Shown piece by piece: positions 1 through 8,714 of a DNA stretch of 64,000 nt. The position numbers and the translations under genes were made by a program. Position 1 is the stretch's first letter, and the number at the start of each line of letters is the position of its first letter. The DNA is taken from positions 18,835 through 82,834 of the forward strand of contig CAYWRA010000001.1 of the NCBI GenBank assembly GCA_964460305.1, written 5' to 3'. Origin of the DNA: JAPLCX01 sp964460305 (GTDB taxonomy: Bacteria > Auribacterota > Tritonobacteria > UBA1439). The notes beneath the pieces are model-generated. The model made no database searches. It worked only from the letters and a program-made list of their open reading frames with translations, and had not been told where the DNA came from.

Positions 1-60
1 GGGGACGTGACCGCGTTTGTTCCGGACGTTGTCATGATGATGCTGGCGAAGAAAAAGTAG
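1..60 (+). CDS. C-terminal end of an unidentified protein (partial)
   Basis: The window opens inside a reading frame that gives about 19 residues (GDVTAFVPDVVMMMLAKKK) and ends at TAG 58-60. Lysine-rich ends are common for soluble proteins, but nothing here identifies a family. It is on the same strand as the fatty-acid genes that follow, separated from them by a 264-base repeat-rich gap. Only the stop and the strand are supported. Confidence 0.45.
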   Translation, partial: GDVTAFVPDVVMMMLAKKK

Positions 61-324
61 AGATTGTAACCACGGATAAACACGGATAGACGGCGGCTAG
101 AATCCAGAAGACAAAGTTCAGGAGACGGCATTCAAAATTCTGGATTCTGGACTCTGAATTCTGGATTCTGTAACATTGGGATTTGTCCGCCAGAGGCGGT
201 CTCTGTGTCCTCTGTGATTATTTCTCCGTGAACTCCCCCAACGGGGCCCCTTTCCCGAAGGGATCCCTTTGGGACGGGGTGTGGTCGCACATTAATGTTG
301 GGATTTGGGGTTTGGGATTTTTAC
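61..324. repeat. Intergenic repeat mosaic before yceD
   Basis: This gap is built from several repeat families that recur across the window: CACGGATAAACACGGAT near 72-88, GAATCCAGAAG and TTCTGGATTCTGG words at 99-170, TTGGGATTT at 177-185, CTCTGTGTCCTCTGTG at 200-216, a GC palindrome set (ACGGGGCCCC, AAGGGATCCCTTT) at 240-272, and GGGATTTGGGGTTTGGG at 299-316 ending nine bases before the yceD start. Short reading frames here are repeat-derived and were not called. Confidence 0.8.
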
Positions 325-804
325 ATGGGCCTTATAATCGACATTCAAAAGATACCCGCCGGGGGTATGCATATCACCGGCGCCCTCGATCCCTCCGAGC
401 TCGACATCGAGTACAATGGGGTGGCGGCAACCGGTGACTTGGCGTATGATCTCGGTGTGGAGGTGGTGGGTGGCGAGTTTCTCGCGAGGGGACGGCTGCA
501 CATCCCTCTCGAATTCACCTGTTCGCGTTGCCTGAAGCCGTTTGGCTCTCAGATCAACGTGAACCGCTTCACCTTCAGTCAACAGGTGAAGGGATCGGAG
601 ACAATCGACTTGACGGGTAATCTTAGAGAGGATATTATAATCGCCCTACCTATCAAGCCGCTCTGCGCACAGACGTGCAAGGGAATGTGCGTTTACTGTG
701 GCAAAAATCTTAACCTGGAGCGCTGTTCCTGTGCGTCTCGAAGCGGCGACGTACGGTGGAGCGCCCTAGAGGGGCTTACGCTCCCTCCGGAGAAGAAGGA
801 ATGA
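325..804 (+). CDS. yceD: YceD/DUF177 family protein
   Basis: A 159-residue DUF177 (YceD) protein. The family is almost always encoded just before rpmF and plsX, as here, and has been linked to 23S rRNA or ribosome-related expression; its exact role here is inferred. Visible marks are the CSRCLKPF motif near residue 66 and the Cys-rich end (CAQTCKGMCVYCGKNL, then CSC) around residues 114-138, which looks metal-binding. ATG 325 was chosen because upstream in-frame ATG 295 lies in the GGGATTT repeat and would add a repeat-encoded leader. There is no clear Shine-Dalgarno; the G-rich repeat sits where one would be. The stop overlaps the rpmF start (ATGA at 801-804). Confidence 0.85.
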   Translation: MGLIIDIQKIPAGGMHITGALDPSELDIEYNGVAATGDLAYDLGVEVVGGEFLARGRLHIPLEFTCSRCLKPFGSQINVNRFTFSQQVKGSETIDLTGNLREDIIIALPIKPLCAQTCKGMCVYCGKNLNLERCSCASRSGDVRWSALEGLTLPPEKKE

Positions 805-983
805 CAACGCCGAAAAGAAAACAGTCGAAAAGCCGCACGCGCAAGCGGAGGGCTCACCAGCGGCTCAGTTGCGCCGTACCCGGTCTTTGCCCTCAGTGCC
901 ATCAACCAAAACCGATTCACCGCGCATGCCCGCACTGCGGCTTCTACAAGGGCAAAAAGGTGATGTCGGTAAAAGAAGAGTAA
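801..983 (+). CDS. rpmF: 50S ribosomal protein L32
   Basis: A 60-residue L32 protein of the large ribosomal subunit. The N terminus is the typical basic tail (MTTPKRKQSKSRTRKRRAH). The C-terminal half is the zinc-ribbon form with two Cys pairs (CPQCHQ and CPHCGFYKGKKV). Length and order fit the conserved yceD-rpmF-plsX arrangement. The start overlaps the yceD stop by four bases, indicating translational coupling. The gene ends three bases before the plsX GTG start. Confidence 0.93.
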   Translation: MTTPKRKQSKSRTRKRRAHQRLSCAVPGLCPQCHQPKPIHRACPHCGFYKGKKVMSVKEE

Positions 984-985
984 AA

Positions 986-1984
986 GTGAAAATCGCAATT
1001 GATGCCATGGGGGGCGATCATGCCCCGCGCGCCATCGTCCAGGGCGCGCTTGAAGCGATCGAAGCCAAACCCGACCGGGAGATCATCCTCGTCGGCCGGG
1101 AGGACGAGCTTCGCGCGCAGGTCAAGAAGCTCGGCAAGCGGGAGTTCATGGGCAACGTATCGTTCGTGCACGCTCCCGAGGTGATCGGGATGGGGGAGGA
1201 GCCGCTCAGCGGCTTGAGGAAAAAAAAGCATTCTTCCATCGGCGAGGCGGCCAATTTGGTGAAAAGGGGCGAGGCCGTCGCCATGGTCTCCGCTGGCAAT
1301 ACCGGCGCAGTGGTGACGGCGACGAAGCTCAAATGGCGTTTCCTCAAGGGGATTGAGCGTCCGGGGATCGCGACGTACCTTCCCACCCCATGGGGCGTGT
1401 CGCTGCTCATCGATGCGGGCGCAAACATAGACTGCAAGCCGGCGCATCTCCTCGGCTTCGCGATCATGGGCGACGCCTTCGCCAGATTGGTCCAGAAGAA
1501 GCAAAATCCGAAGGTGGGGCTCCTCAGCATCGGGTCCGAACGGACGAAGGGGGATGCGTTGGTCAAGGAGACGTTTGATCTCCTCGAGCACGCGAAACTC
1601 AACTTCATCGGCAACGTTGAAGGAAGGGACGTCTACGGATACAAGGTGGACGTGGTAGTCTCCGACGGCTTCGTGGGCAACGTCGTGCTCAAGTGCACCG
1701 AGGGGCTTGTCTGGGCGATGATGAAGATGATCAGGGAAGAAGTGAGAAAGAGCCTTTGGAACAAGATCGGCGGCCTGATCCTCAAGAGGTCCTTCGCCAG
1801 CATTGCGCGGCGGGGCGATTACACGGAATACGGTGGCGCGCCCCTCATCGGCGTGAACGGAAATTGCATCATCTGTCATGGAAGCTCCAATGCGAAGGCG
1901 ATCCGGAATGCGATTCGGGTCGCCGAGGTATTCGTGCAGTACGGCGTGAACGAATATATTATGCAGCGGACCACTGAGAACTAA
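986..1984 (+). CDS. plsX: Phosphate acyltransferase PlsX
   Basis: A 332-residue PlsX, which makes acyl-phosphate from acyl-ACP for PlsY-dependent phosphatidic acid synthesis. The N terminus KIAIDAMGGDHAP is diagnostic, and the AMVSAGNTGAVV and VVSDGFVGNVVLK segments are typical. The start is GTG 986, behind an AAGAAGAG ribosome-binding stretch at 973-980. An upstream ATG at 869 would overlap rpmF heavily and add about 39 non-homologous residues. It lies in one run with rpmF and fabH, with a 20-base gap to fabH. Confidence 0.95.
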   Translation: MKIAIDAMGGDHAPRAIVQGALEAIEAKPDREIILVGREDELRAQVKKLGKREFMGNVSFVHAPEVIGMGEEPLSGLRKKKHSSIGEAANLVKRGEAVAMVSAGNTGAVVTATKLKWRFLKGIERPGIATYLPTPWGVSLLIDAGANIDCKPAHLLGFAIMGDAFARLVQKKQNPKVGLLSIGSERTKGDALVKETFDLLEHAKLNFIGNVEGRDVYGYKVDVVVSDGFVGNVVLKCTEGLVWAMMKMIREEVRKSLWNKIGGLILKRSFASIARRGDYTEYGGAPLIGVNGNCIICHGSSNAKAIRNAIRVAEVFVQYGVNEYIMQRTTEN

Positions 1985-2004
1985 GAGAGCGCAGGGGCGA
2001 TGTG

Positions 2005-2991
2005 ATGAGCGGTACTAAGGTTGGCATTATCGGCCTGGGATCATATTTGCCGGAAAAGATCCTGAGCAATGCAGATTTGGAGAAGACGGTTGATACGACC
2101 GATCAGTGGATCGTCGAGAGGACGGGTATCAAAACCCGGCACGTCGCCCGTGACGACCAGGCCACCTCGGACCTGGCGTTCGAGGCTTCTAAGCGCGCCC
2201 TTGCCGAAAGCGGGTTGAGCGCAAGCGCGCTCGATCTGATAATCGTCGCGACGGTCACCCCCGACATGTTTTTCCCCTCCACCTCATGTATCATTCAGGA
2301 GCGGCTGGGAGCGTTCGAGGCCGCGTGCTTCGATCTCAATGCGGCCTGCACCGGATGGCTCTATGCGCTGGACGTCGCGTGGCAGTGCATTCGGATGGGA
2401 CGATACCGGAACGCCCTCGTGGTCGGCGCGGAAAAACTCACCTCCATTACGGACTGGAAAGACCGAAATACATGCGTCCTCTTCGGGGACGGCGCCGGCG
2501 CCGCCGTGCTCTGCGGGACGGCGGACGGAAGCGAGATCATCTCCTCGCACCTCGGCGCCGATGGGCGATGGGGTAAGCTGCTGTACCTCCCGGCGGGTGG
2601 ATCCCGGATGCCGGCGTCCCACGCGACCGTGGATCAACGGCTCCACTACCTTAAGATGGAGGGTAAGGAGGTATTCAAGCAGGCGGTGACCGCCATGGCG
2701 GACTCGGCTAAACTTGCGCTCGACCGGGCGCGGATGAGCGTGAACGAGATCGCATGCGTGATACCGCACCAGGCGAACTTGAGAATCATGAGCGCGGTCG
2801 CCAAGAGGCTGGGCGTTCCCGCGGAGAAAATGTGCATTACCATCGATCACTGCGGCAATTTATCCGCGGCGTCGATCCCCGTCGCGCTTGATGAGGCGGT
2901 AAAACAGGGAAGGATCGCGAAGGGAGATGCGGTGCTTCTCGTCGCGTTCGGAGGGGGGTTTACCTGGGGCGCGATGGTGGTGAGATTATAA
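2005..2991 (+). CDS. fabH: Beta-ketoacyl-ACP synthase III
   Basis: FabH (328 residues) condenses an acyl-CoA primer with malonyl-ACP to start fatty acid synthesis. The Cys-His-Asn triad is visible: Cys in NAACTGWLYAL near residue 112, His in VIPHQANLRIM, and Asn in CGNLSAASIPVAL near the C terminus (more often GNTSAAS; the Thr to Leu change is minor). The C-terminal glycine-rich AFGGGFTWGAM is typical. ATG 2005 follows GCAGGGGC at 1991-1998; a GTG at 2002 is an alternative. Confidence 0.94.
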   Translation: MSGTKVGIIGLGSYLPEKILSNADLEKTVDTTDQWIVERTGIKTRHVARDDQATSDLAFEASKRALAESGLSASALDLIIVATVTPDMFFPSTSCIIQERLGAFEAACFDLNAACTGWLYALDVAWQCIRMGRYRNALVVGAEKLTSITDWKDRNTCVLFGDGAGAAVLCGTADGSEIISSHLGADGRWGKLLYLPAGGSRMPASHATVDQRLHYLKMEGKEVFKQAVTAMADSAKLALDRARMSVNEIACVIPHQANLRIMSAVAKRLGVPAEKMCITIDHCGNLSAASIPVALDEAVKQGRIAKGDAVLLVAFGGGFTWGAMVVRL

Positions 2992-3166
2992 ATCCTCCGC
3001 CGGAGGCGCCCGCGCCATAGGCGGATCCCGCCGCATGGCGGGACAAACCCCAAACCCCAAATCCCAAAGTGCGTTGGGCGTGGGGAGTAGGGCGTAACGG
3101 CGAAAATACCAAAGTTCTATAACTTGTTTGCTCGATAGCTTTTGGATCCCAACAGGAGTAAATACC
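2992..3166. repeat. Repeat mosaic between fabH and fabD
   Basis: Directly after fabH come two GC hairpins (CCTCCG-C-CGGAGG at 2994-3006, and CCCGCC-GCAT-GGCGGG near 3028-3043), then the C-rich orientation of the heptamer family (CCCCAAACCCCAAATCCC, 3045-3065). Next are a GGCGTGGGGAGTAGGGCG word at 3075-3092 that recurs in other gaps, and TTGCTCGATAGC, a word shared with 21005-21030. The hairpins have no T-run, so a terminator is not claimed. Confidence 0.7.
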
Positions 3167-4129
3167 ATGTCTGATTCACGCGGGATCTCTCTCATCTTCC
3201 CCGGCCAGGGATCACAGGAGGTGGGGATGGGCGGAGCCGTTTCTGAACGTTTCTCCAGCGCGCGTGAAACGTTCGAAGAAGCCAATGGGATACTCGGCTT
3301 CGACATCAGGAAGCTCTGCGTTGAGGGACCTGAAGATGAACTCACGTTGACCAAAAACAGCCAGCCGGCGATATTCATTACCAGCATCGCGTGTCTCCGG
3401 GCGCTCCGGCAGGCGTTCCCCGGCATGCCGATTCCATCGGCGGCGGCGGGTTTGAGCCTGGGAGAGTTCAGCGCGCACGTGGCGGCGGGTACGTTCTCAT
3501 TCGCCGACGGATTGCGGCTCGTGCGTCAGCGCGGGGAGGCGATGCAGGACGCCTGCGACAGGGAGCCGAGCACCATGGCGTCGATCGTGGGCCTCGACCT
3601 GGGCACGGTGAAGCAGATATGCGCCATGTTCCAGGAGCTGGGCGTCCTTGACCTCGGGAATCTCAATTGCCCTGGGCAGATAGCGATTTCGGGGAGCGTG
3701 GAGGCGGTGAAGGCCGCGATGGGGGAGGCGGAGAAACGGGGCGCGCAGAAGGTCATACGGCTTCAGGTGAGCGGCGCGTTCCATTCACGCCTGATGAAGC
3801 CGGCCGAGGAGAGGTTGCGCCAGGCTGTGGCGGAGACGAAGATGGTCGCCCCGGAATATCCGGTGATCGCCAACGTGAGCGCGCTCCCGGTGGCGGAACC
3901 GGCTGAAATTCGCGAAGCGCTGCTTAAGCAACTGTGCTCGCCGGTATTGTGGGAGAAGAGCATGCGGCACCTCATCGATCATGGGACGTCGCTTTTCATG
4001 GAGCTCGGCCACGGGAGGGTGCTCAGGGGCCTCATGCGCAGGATCGACAAGAATCAGAACGTGGTGAACGTGCAGGACCCCGACAGCCTCGAAAAGGCGC
4101 TGGATTCGTTCACGAGCAAGGCGCAATAA
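3167..4129 (+). CDS. fabD: Malonyl-CoA:ACP transacylase
   Basis: FabD (320 residues) moves malonyl from CoA to ACP. Diagnostic marks are FPGQGSQEVGMG near residue 11, the nucleophile serine in GLSLGEFSAH near residue 96, QRGEAMQ with its conserved Arg, and the catalytic His in SGAFHSRLM near residue 207. ATG 3167 has a clear AGGAG at 3154-3158; an upstream ATG (3128) would add 13 unrelated residues. The 175-base repeat gap before it makes an own promoter or processing site possible, but none is evident. Confidence 0.94.
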   Translation: MSDSRGISLIFPGQGSQEVGMGGAVSERFSSARETFEEANGILGFDIRKLCVEGPEDELTLTKNSQPAIFITSIACLRALRQAFPGMPIPSAAAGLSLGEFSAHVAAGTFSFADGLRLVRQRGEAMQDACDREPSTMASIVGLDLGTVKQICAMFQELGVLDLGNLNCPGQIAISGSVEAVKAAMGEAEKRGAQKVIRLQVSGAFHSRLMKPAEERLRQAVAETKMVAPEYPVIANVSALPVAEPAEIREALLKQLCSPVLWEKSMRHLIDHGTSLFMELGHGRVLRGLMRRIDKNQNVVNVQDPDSLEKALDSFTSKAQ

Positions 4130-4246
4130 AACCACAGAGAACACTGAGAAGGCAGTTAATTTTAGCCACGACGAAGTACGAATCACATGATTGGGATTTT
4201 CCTAACGGTGGTTGATGGATAGATCAGGCGAAGGGGCGGGTGAACG

Positions 4247-4987
4247 ATGATGCTCGAAAATAAGATAGCCGTGGTGACGGGGGCGGCGCAGGGGATCGGT
4301 AGAGAGATCGCACTCCGTTTCGCGAGAGATGGAGCGGACGTCGCCGTGTGCGATCGTGATGCGGCTGCGCTTGCAAAGGTGAGCGACGAGATTGCGGCGT
4401 TGGGTCGGCGCGCATGCGCGCTCACCGTGGATGTGAGCGATGCGGAGCAGATTCACGGTGCCGTAAACAAAATTATTGACTCTTTCGATCGGATTGATAT
4501 ACTCGTCAACAATGCCGGCATCACGAGAGATAATTTTCTCTTGCGGATGAGCGAGGACGAGTGGGATGCCGTAATTACGGTGAATCTTAAAGGCGCCTTT
4601 CATTTTACCAAGGCCGTTCTCAAGCCTATGTTGAAGAAGCGCTCCGGAAAGATCATCAACATTGCCTCGATCGTGGGGTTGATCGGCAATGCGGGTCAGG
4701 CGAATTACGCGGCGTCCAAAGCCGGCGTCATAGGATTGACGAAATCCGTCGCCAAAGAGCTGGCGTCGCGCGGAATTACCGCAAATGCGATCGCCCCCGG
4801 TTTCATCCAGACGCGGATGACCGATGTCCTGCCGGATGACGTGAAAGAGAAGATGCTTGCGTCCATCCCCATGGGGCATTTCGGTACGCCGTTTGACGTG
4901 GCGGGGGTTGCCTTGTTCCTGGCGAGCAGTCTCTCCGATTACGTCACGGGGCAGGTCCTTGTGGTGGATGGCGGCATGGTGATGTAG
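4247..4987 (+). CDS. fabG: 3-oxoacyl-ACP reductase
   Basis: FabG (246 residues) is an NADPH-dependent short-chain dehydrogenase that reduces 3-ketoacyl-ACP. The order is classical: TGAAQGIGREIA nucleotide-binding loop near residue 12, NNAG near residue 90, catalytic Ser in IASIVGLIG, YAASKAG with Tyr and Lys near residues 155-159, and the C-terminal VTGQVLVVDGGM. ATG 4247 follows AAGGGGCGGG; a second ATG at 4250 is equally possible. It sits 52 bases before acpP, as in the usual fabD-fabG-acpP-fabF order. Confidence 0.94.
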   Translation: MMLENKIAVVTGAAQGIGREIALRFARDGADVAVCDRDAAALAKVSDEIAALGRRACALTVDVSDAEQIHGAVNKIIDSFDRIDILVNNAGITRDNFLLRMSEDEWDAVITVNLKGAFHFTKAVLKPMLKKRSGKIINIASIVGLIGNAGQANYAASKAGVIGLTKSVAKELASRGITANAIAPGFIQTRMTDVLPDDVKEKMLASIPMGHFGTPFDVAGVALFLASSLSDYVTGQVLVVDGGMVM

Positions 4988-5039
4988 TGGTGAAGCATGT
5001 CTCAGTCGTGAAGGCACTTATACAAGAGGAGGGTTGAAC

Positions 5040-5285
5040 ATGTCAGATATCGCACAAAGGGTTAAGGATATCGTGGTCGAGCAGTTAGGGGTCAATCCCG
5101 ACGAGGTGACTCCCGACGCTTCTTTCATTGACGATCTGGGGGCGGACTCGCTCGATACCGTCGAGCTGGTGATGGCCCTTGAAGAGGAGTTCGATGCGGA
5201 GATTCCCGATGAGGATGCGGAGAACCTGAAGACCGTCGGCGAAGCTATTAAATACATCGAGGAACATTGCCAGAAACAGGAATAG
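5040..5285 (+). CDS. acpP: Acyl carrier protein
   Basis: An 81-residue acidic ACP. The phosphopantetheine serine lies in DDLGADSLDTVELVM near residue 38, and the four-helix pattern ends in the usual AIKYIEEH helix. ATG 5040 is preceded by AGAGGAGGG (5025-5033), a strong site; the TTG at 5034 is too close to it. This is the general ACP for the fab genes around it. A second, longer ACP at 15497 is quite different. Confidence 0.96.
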   Translation: MSDIAQRVKDIVVEQLGVNPDEVTPDASFIDDLGADSLDTVELVMALEEEFDAEIPDEDAENLKTVGEAIKYIEEHCQKQE

Positions 5286-5319
5286 AGAAGCCGGAATGCC
5301 GGCAAAGGAGCAGCGGCAC

Positions 5320-6558
5320 GTGAGGCGGATAGTCATTACGGGAGTCGGTGCGCTTGTCCCGAACGGTAATAATGCCCAGGAGATGTGGAAGTCGCTCTGC
5401 AATGGGCAGAGCGGCATAGGTCGCATAAGTTCTTTCGACCCGACGCCCTTCCCCACGCAGATCGGCGGCGAGGTGAAGGGGTTTGATCCGAAGCAATGGA
5501 TCAATCCGAAAGAAGCCAGACGGATGGATCGCTTCGTGCAATTCGCCGTAGCAGTGGCGAAGATGGCGGTGCGGGACGCCGGCTTGGAACTTGACAAGGA
5601 GGATCCCCTCAGGATCGGCGTCGTCGTCGGCTCCGGCATTGGGTGTATCAGCACCATCGAGGAACAGCATACCCTGATGGTCACCAAGGGCCCCCAGCGC
5701 ATCTCTCCGTTTTTTATCCCCATGCTGATCGTCAACATGGCGCCGGGAATGGTCGCCATGCAGCTCGGGGTCAAGGGACCCAACTGCTGTATCGTCTCCG
5801 CATGCGCGTCCGCCGCTCATAGCATCGGGGAGGCGTCGCTCATGATCAAATTCGGCGACGCCGACGTCATGCTCGCCGGCGGTTCCGAGGCCGCGGTGAC
5901 ACCCCTCGGGATCGCGGGTTTCTGCGCGTTGAAAGCGCTCTCGACGAGAAACGACGCCCCCGAGAAGGCGAGCAGGCCTTTCGATAAGGAGCGCGACGGG
6001 TTCGTCATGTCCGAGGGAGCTGGGGTCGTCATCCTCGAGGAACTCGAGCATGCCAGGAAGAGAAATGCGCGCATCTATGCCGAACTGATCGGGTACGGAT
6101 CGACCGCCGATGCGTTTCACATGACCGCTCCAGCGCCCGGAGGCGAAGGGGCGGCGGCGTGCATGAGAATGGCGGTAAAAAATGCCGGGGTCAACCCCGA
6201 GGATGTCGGCTACATCAATGCGCACGGCACCTCGACGGATCTCAATGACAAATATGAGACCATGGCGATCAAGAAAGTGTTTAAAGACCATGCCAAGAAA
6301 TTGGCGGTCAGCTCCAACAAGTCGATGTTCGGACACCTCCTGGGCGCTGCGGGTGGAGTAGAACTCATCAGCACAGTGTTCACCCTCAATCATGGCATTA
6401 TCCCGCCAACCATCAACTATGAGTACCCCGATCCGGAGTGCGATCTGGATTACGTGCCCAATACCGCCAGGGAACAGGGTGTCAGGGTCGCCATGTCCAA
6501 TTCGTTCGGATTCGGCGGTCACAATTCCTCACTCGTGGTCCGGAAGTTTGAGGGCTAG
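5320..6558 (+). CDS. fabF: Beta-ketoacyl-ACP synthase II
   Basis: FabF (412 residues) is the elongating condensing enzyme. The Cys-His-His triad is present: Cys in SACASAAHSIGEA, His in NAHGTSTDLND and His in GHLLGAAGGVE. Start choice: GTG 5320 has AAGGAG at 5305-5310, nine bases upstream, and gives the family-typical N terminus RRIVITGVGALVPNG. ATG 5296 would add eight residues with only a weak site, so it is the alternative. It is the last gene of the first fatty-acid run; a 111-base gap without clear signals follows. Confidence 0.93.
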   Translation: MRRIVITGVGALVPNGNNAQEMWKSLCNGQSGIGRISSFDPTPFPTQIGGEVKGFDPKQWINPKEARRMDRFVQFAVAVAKMAVRDAGLELDKEDPLRIGVVVGSGIGCISTIEEQHTLMVTKGPQRISPFFIPMLIVNMAPGMVAMQLGVKGPNCCIVSACASAAHSIGEASLMIKFGDADVMLAGGSEAAVTPLGIAGFCALKALSTRNDAPEKASRPFDKERDGFVMSEGAGVVILEELEHARKRNARIYAELIGYGSTADAFHMTAPAPGGEGAAACMRMAVKNAGVNPEDVGYINAHGTSTDLNDKYETMAIKKVFKDHAKKLAVSSNKSMFGHLLGAAGGVELISTVFTLNHGIIPPTINYEYPDPECDLDYVPNTAREQGVRVAMSNSFGFGGHNSSLVVRKFEG

Positions 6559-6669
6559 TGGATGGACATGCGTCACGCTATCCCGCCTCTCGGCGGCGGA
6601 CCGCTTCTCATCTTGCTTTCCTTATTGTGTGCGAACGATACCTGATCCTTTAACAGGGGGGAGTGTGAA

Positions 6670-7827
6670 ATGAACTATTTTCTTACGGAAGAGCAGCAGT
6701 TTATCAAAGAGATTGCGGCGAAGATCGCAAAAGATAAGATATTGCCCCGCCGGACCGAACTGGACGAGTGTCAGGAATTCCCGTGGGACATCGTGAAGGT
6801 CCTTGCCGAGGCGAACCTCTTCGGCATATACATCGAAGAGCAATACGGCGGGACGGGGGGCGGGGTGCTTGACCTCTGCATCGCCGTTGAAGAGCTCAGC
6901 CGTGTATGCGGCGGCATTTCACTCTGCCTCGCCGCGACGGCCCTGGGAACGTTCCCGTTGATCCTTTTCGGGACCGAGGCCCAGAAGAAGAAATATCTTC
7001 CTGACATCGCCGCGGGGAAAAGCATCGTCGCCTTCGCCCTCACGGAACCGAATGCGGGGAGCGATGCGGGCGCGATCCAAACCACGGCCCGGAAGGACGG
7101 CGATAGCTATGTGCTAAACGGGACCAAGCAATGGATCACCAACGGCGGAGAGGCGTCCGTCTATACCGTGGTCGCCATGACCGATAAGGCGCGGGGCAGC
7201 CGGGGAGCCAGCGCATTCATCGTCGAGAAGGGGACGCCCGGTTTCGGATTCGGGAAGAAAGAAAATAAGATGGGTATCAGGGCCTCGGCGACGCGAGAGC
7301 TCTCGTTTCAGGACTGCCGCATCCCCGCGGAGAACCTGCTTGGCAAAGAGGGGCAGGGATTCATCGTCGCCATGAAGACCTTTGACGCATCAAGGCCCGG
7401 CGTCGCGGCGCAGGCGGTTGGCATTGCCCAGGGCGCGCTCGACGAGGCGGTGACCTACGCGCGGCAGCGGGAGCAGTTCGGGAAGCCCATCATTTCGTTT
7501 CAGGGGATACAATTCATGCTCGCGGACATGGCCACGCAGGTTGAAGCGGCCCGCGCGCTGGTCTATTCCGTGGCCCGCGCCGTAGATCATGGCGATAAAA
7601 AAATTGCCAAGGAGTCGGCGATGGCGAAACTATTCGCGTCCGACGTGGCGATGAAGGTCACGGTCGACGCCGTGCAGATCCTCGGCGGGTATGGTTACAT
7701 GAAAGAATATCCGGTGGAGAAGATGATGCGCGACGCCAAGATCACCCAGATCTACGAGGGGACAAACCAGATACAACGCACCATCATCGCCTCTCACTTG
7801 GTCAAGGAAGAAGCGGGGAGGAGATAA
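6670..7827 (+). CDS. Acyl-CoA dehydrogenase
   Basis: A 385-residue FAD-dependent acyl-CoA dehydrogenase of the short/medium-chain (Bcd/CarC-like) type. Visible marks are ALTEPNAGSDAGA, the flavin-binding QWITNGG, the C-terminal GGYGYMKEYPVEKMMRD, and the catalytic base Glu in IYEGTNQIQR near residue 363. GGGGGGAG lies just upstream of ATG 6670. With EtfB and ferredoxin-EtfA following, it may act as an enoyl-CoA reductase in an anaerobic bifurcating complex, or in beta-oxidation; the substrate cannot be read from sequence. Confidence 0.92.
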   Translation: MNYFLTEEQQFIKEIAAKIAKDKILPRRTELDECQEFPWDIVKVLAEANLFGIYIEEQYGGTGGGVLDLCIAVEELSRVCGGISLCLAATALGTFPLILFGTEAQKKKYLPDIAAGKSIVAFALTEPNAGSDAGAIQTTARKDGDSYVLNGTKQWITNGGEASVYTVVAMTDKARGSRGASAFIVEKGTPGFGFGKKENKMGIRASATRELSFQDCRIPAENLLGKEGQGFIVAMKTFDASRPGVAAQAVGIAQGALDEAVTYARQREQFGKPIISFQGIQFMLADMATQVEAARALVYSVARAVDHGDKKIAKESAMAKLFASDVAMKVTVDAVQILGGYGYMKEYPVEKMMRDAKITQIYEGTNQIQRTIIASHLVKEEAGRR

Positions 7828-7928
7828 TAAATCCCAATGACCAAATCCCAAATCCCAATATTGGAGAAAAAATGGGATTTGGGGTTTGGAATTTTATAGT
7901 TGAGATTTGGGGTTTGGGATTTAAAGGT
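7828..7928. repeat. Heptamer-repeat inverted pair before etfB
   Basis: The dehydrogenase stop is followed at once by the C-rich heptamer arm (CCCAAATCCCAATATTGG, 7845-7862). The G-rich arm (ATGGGATTTGGGGTTTGG and a second copy) runs from 7870 to 7922, six bases before the etfB ATG. The arms are complementary and could form a hairpin in the mRNA. This is the clearest compact case of the stop-to-start polarity of this family. Confidence 0.85.
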
Positions 7929-8714
7929 ATGAACATCATCGTCTGCATCAAACAGGTTCCCGATACCACCGCGGTGAGGATCGATCCCGAAACGCGGACG
8001 CTCGTCCGTGAAGGGGTCCCCAGCATCGTGAATCCGTTCGACTTGTACGCCATCGAGGAGGGGCTCCGCCTCAAAGAGAAACATGGAGGTACGGTCACCG
8101 CCATCACCCTGGGGCCGGCTCAGGCTGGCGATGCGTTACGCGAGGCGATAGCACTCGGCGTGGATGAGGCGGTTCATCTGTGCGATGCCTCCTTCAAAGG
8201 TTCCGACACCCTCGCCACGTCGTACGCCTTGGCTTCTGGCATCAGGAAACTGGGTTCATTCGACCTCATTGTATGTGGAAAGCAAGCGAGCGACGGGGAT
8301 ACCGCCCAGGTCGGACCGGGGATCGCAGTCCAGCTCGGTCTCCCTCAGATCGTTTTCGTGCGCAAGATCGTGGAGATACGGGACGGGCGACTCACCGCCG
8401 AACGGATAATGGAGGAGGGATTCGATCTGGTAGAGACCCCGCTCCCCGCGGTGGTGACGGTGGTGAAAGAGATTAACGACCCCCGCATGCCGTCCCTCAA
8501 GGGCAAAATGAAGGCCAAGAAGGCTGAGATCCGCACGTGGGGAGTGCAGGATCTCGGAGTCGATCCGGCGCGGGTCGGGCTTGATGGGTCGCCGACGTGG
8601 GTGGAGAAGGTGTTCAATCCCCCGCAGCGTGCGGCGGGCCAGGTTTGGGACGGAGAGCCCGATGAACTCGTGAAGAAGGTGGTGGGGGAGCTGGAGAAGA
8701 TTAAACTGATATAA
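7929..8714 (+). CDS. etfB: Electron transfer flavoprotein beta subunit
   Basis: A 261-residue EtfB. It opens with MNIIVCIKQVPDTTAVRID and has the NPFDLYAIEEGLRLKEK segment, CGKQASDGDTAQVGPGIA and the adenine-nucleotide region LPAVVTVVKEINDPRMPSL. ATG 7929 was chosen because the in-frame ATG at 7872 lies in the heptamer repeat and would encode a repeat-derived leader. It partners the EtfA at 8849, and is likely the site of NAD or second FAD binding if the complex bifurcates. Confidence 0.93.
   Translation: MNIIVCIKQVPDTTAVRIDPETRTLVREGVPSIVNPFDLYAIEEGLRLKEKHGGTVTAITLGPAQAGDALREAIALGVDEAVHLCDASFKGSDTLATSYALASGIRKLGSFDLIVCGKQASDGDTAQVGPGIAVQLGLPQIVFVRKIVEIRDGRLTAERIMEEGFDLVETPLPAVVTVVKEINDPRMPSLKGKMKAKKAEIRTWGVQDLGVDPARVGLDGSPTWVEKVFNPPQRAAGQVWDGEPDELVKKVVGELEKIKLI

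Noticed and set aside
183..437. 84-codon plus-strand frame
   Set aside because: It is made of repeat words and overlaps yceD in another frame; no codon bias or family match.
3007..3043. GC hairpins after fabH as a rho-independent terminator
   Set aside because: No U-tract follows and the downstream fabD gene is expected to be cotranscribed; the hairpins belong to the palindromic repeat set.
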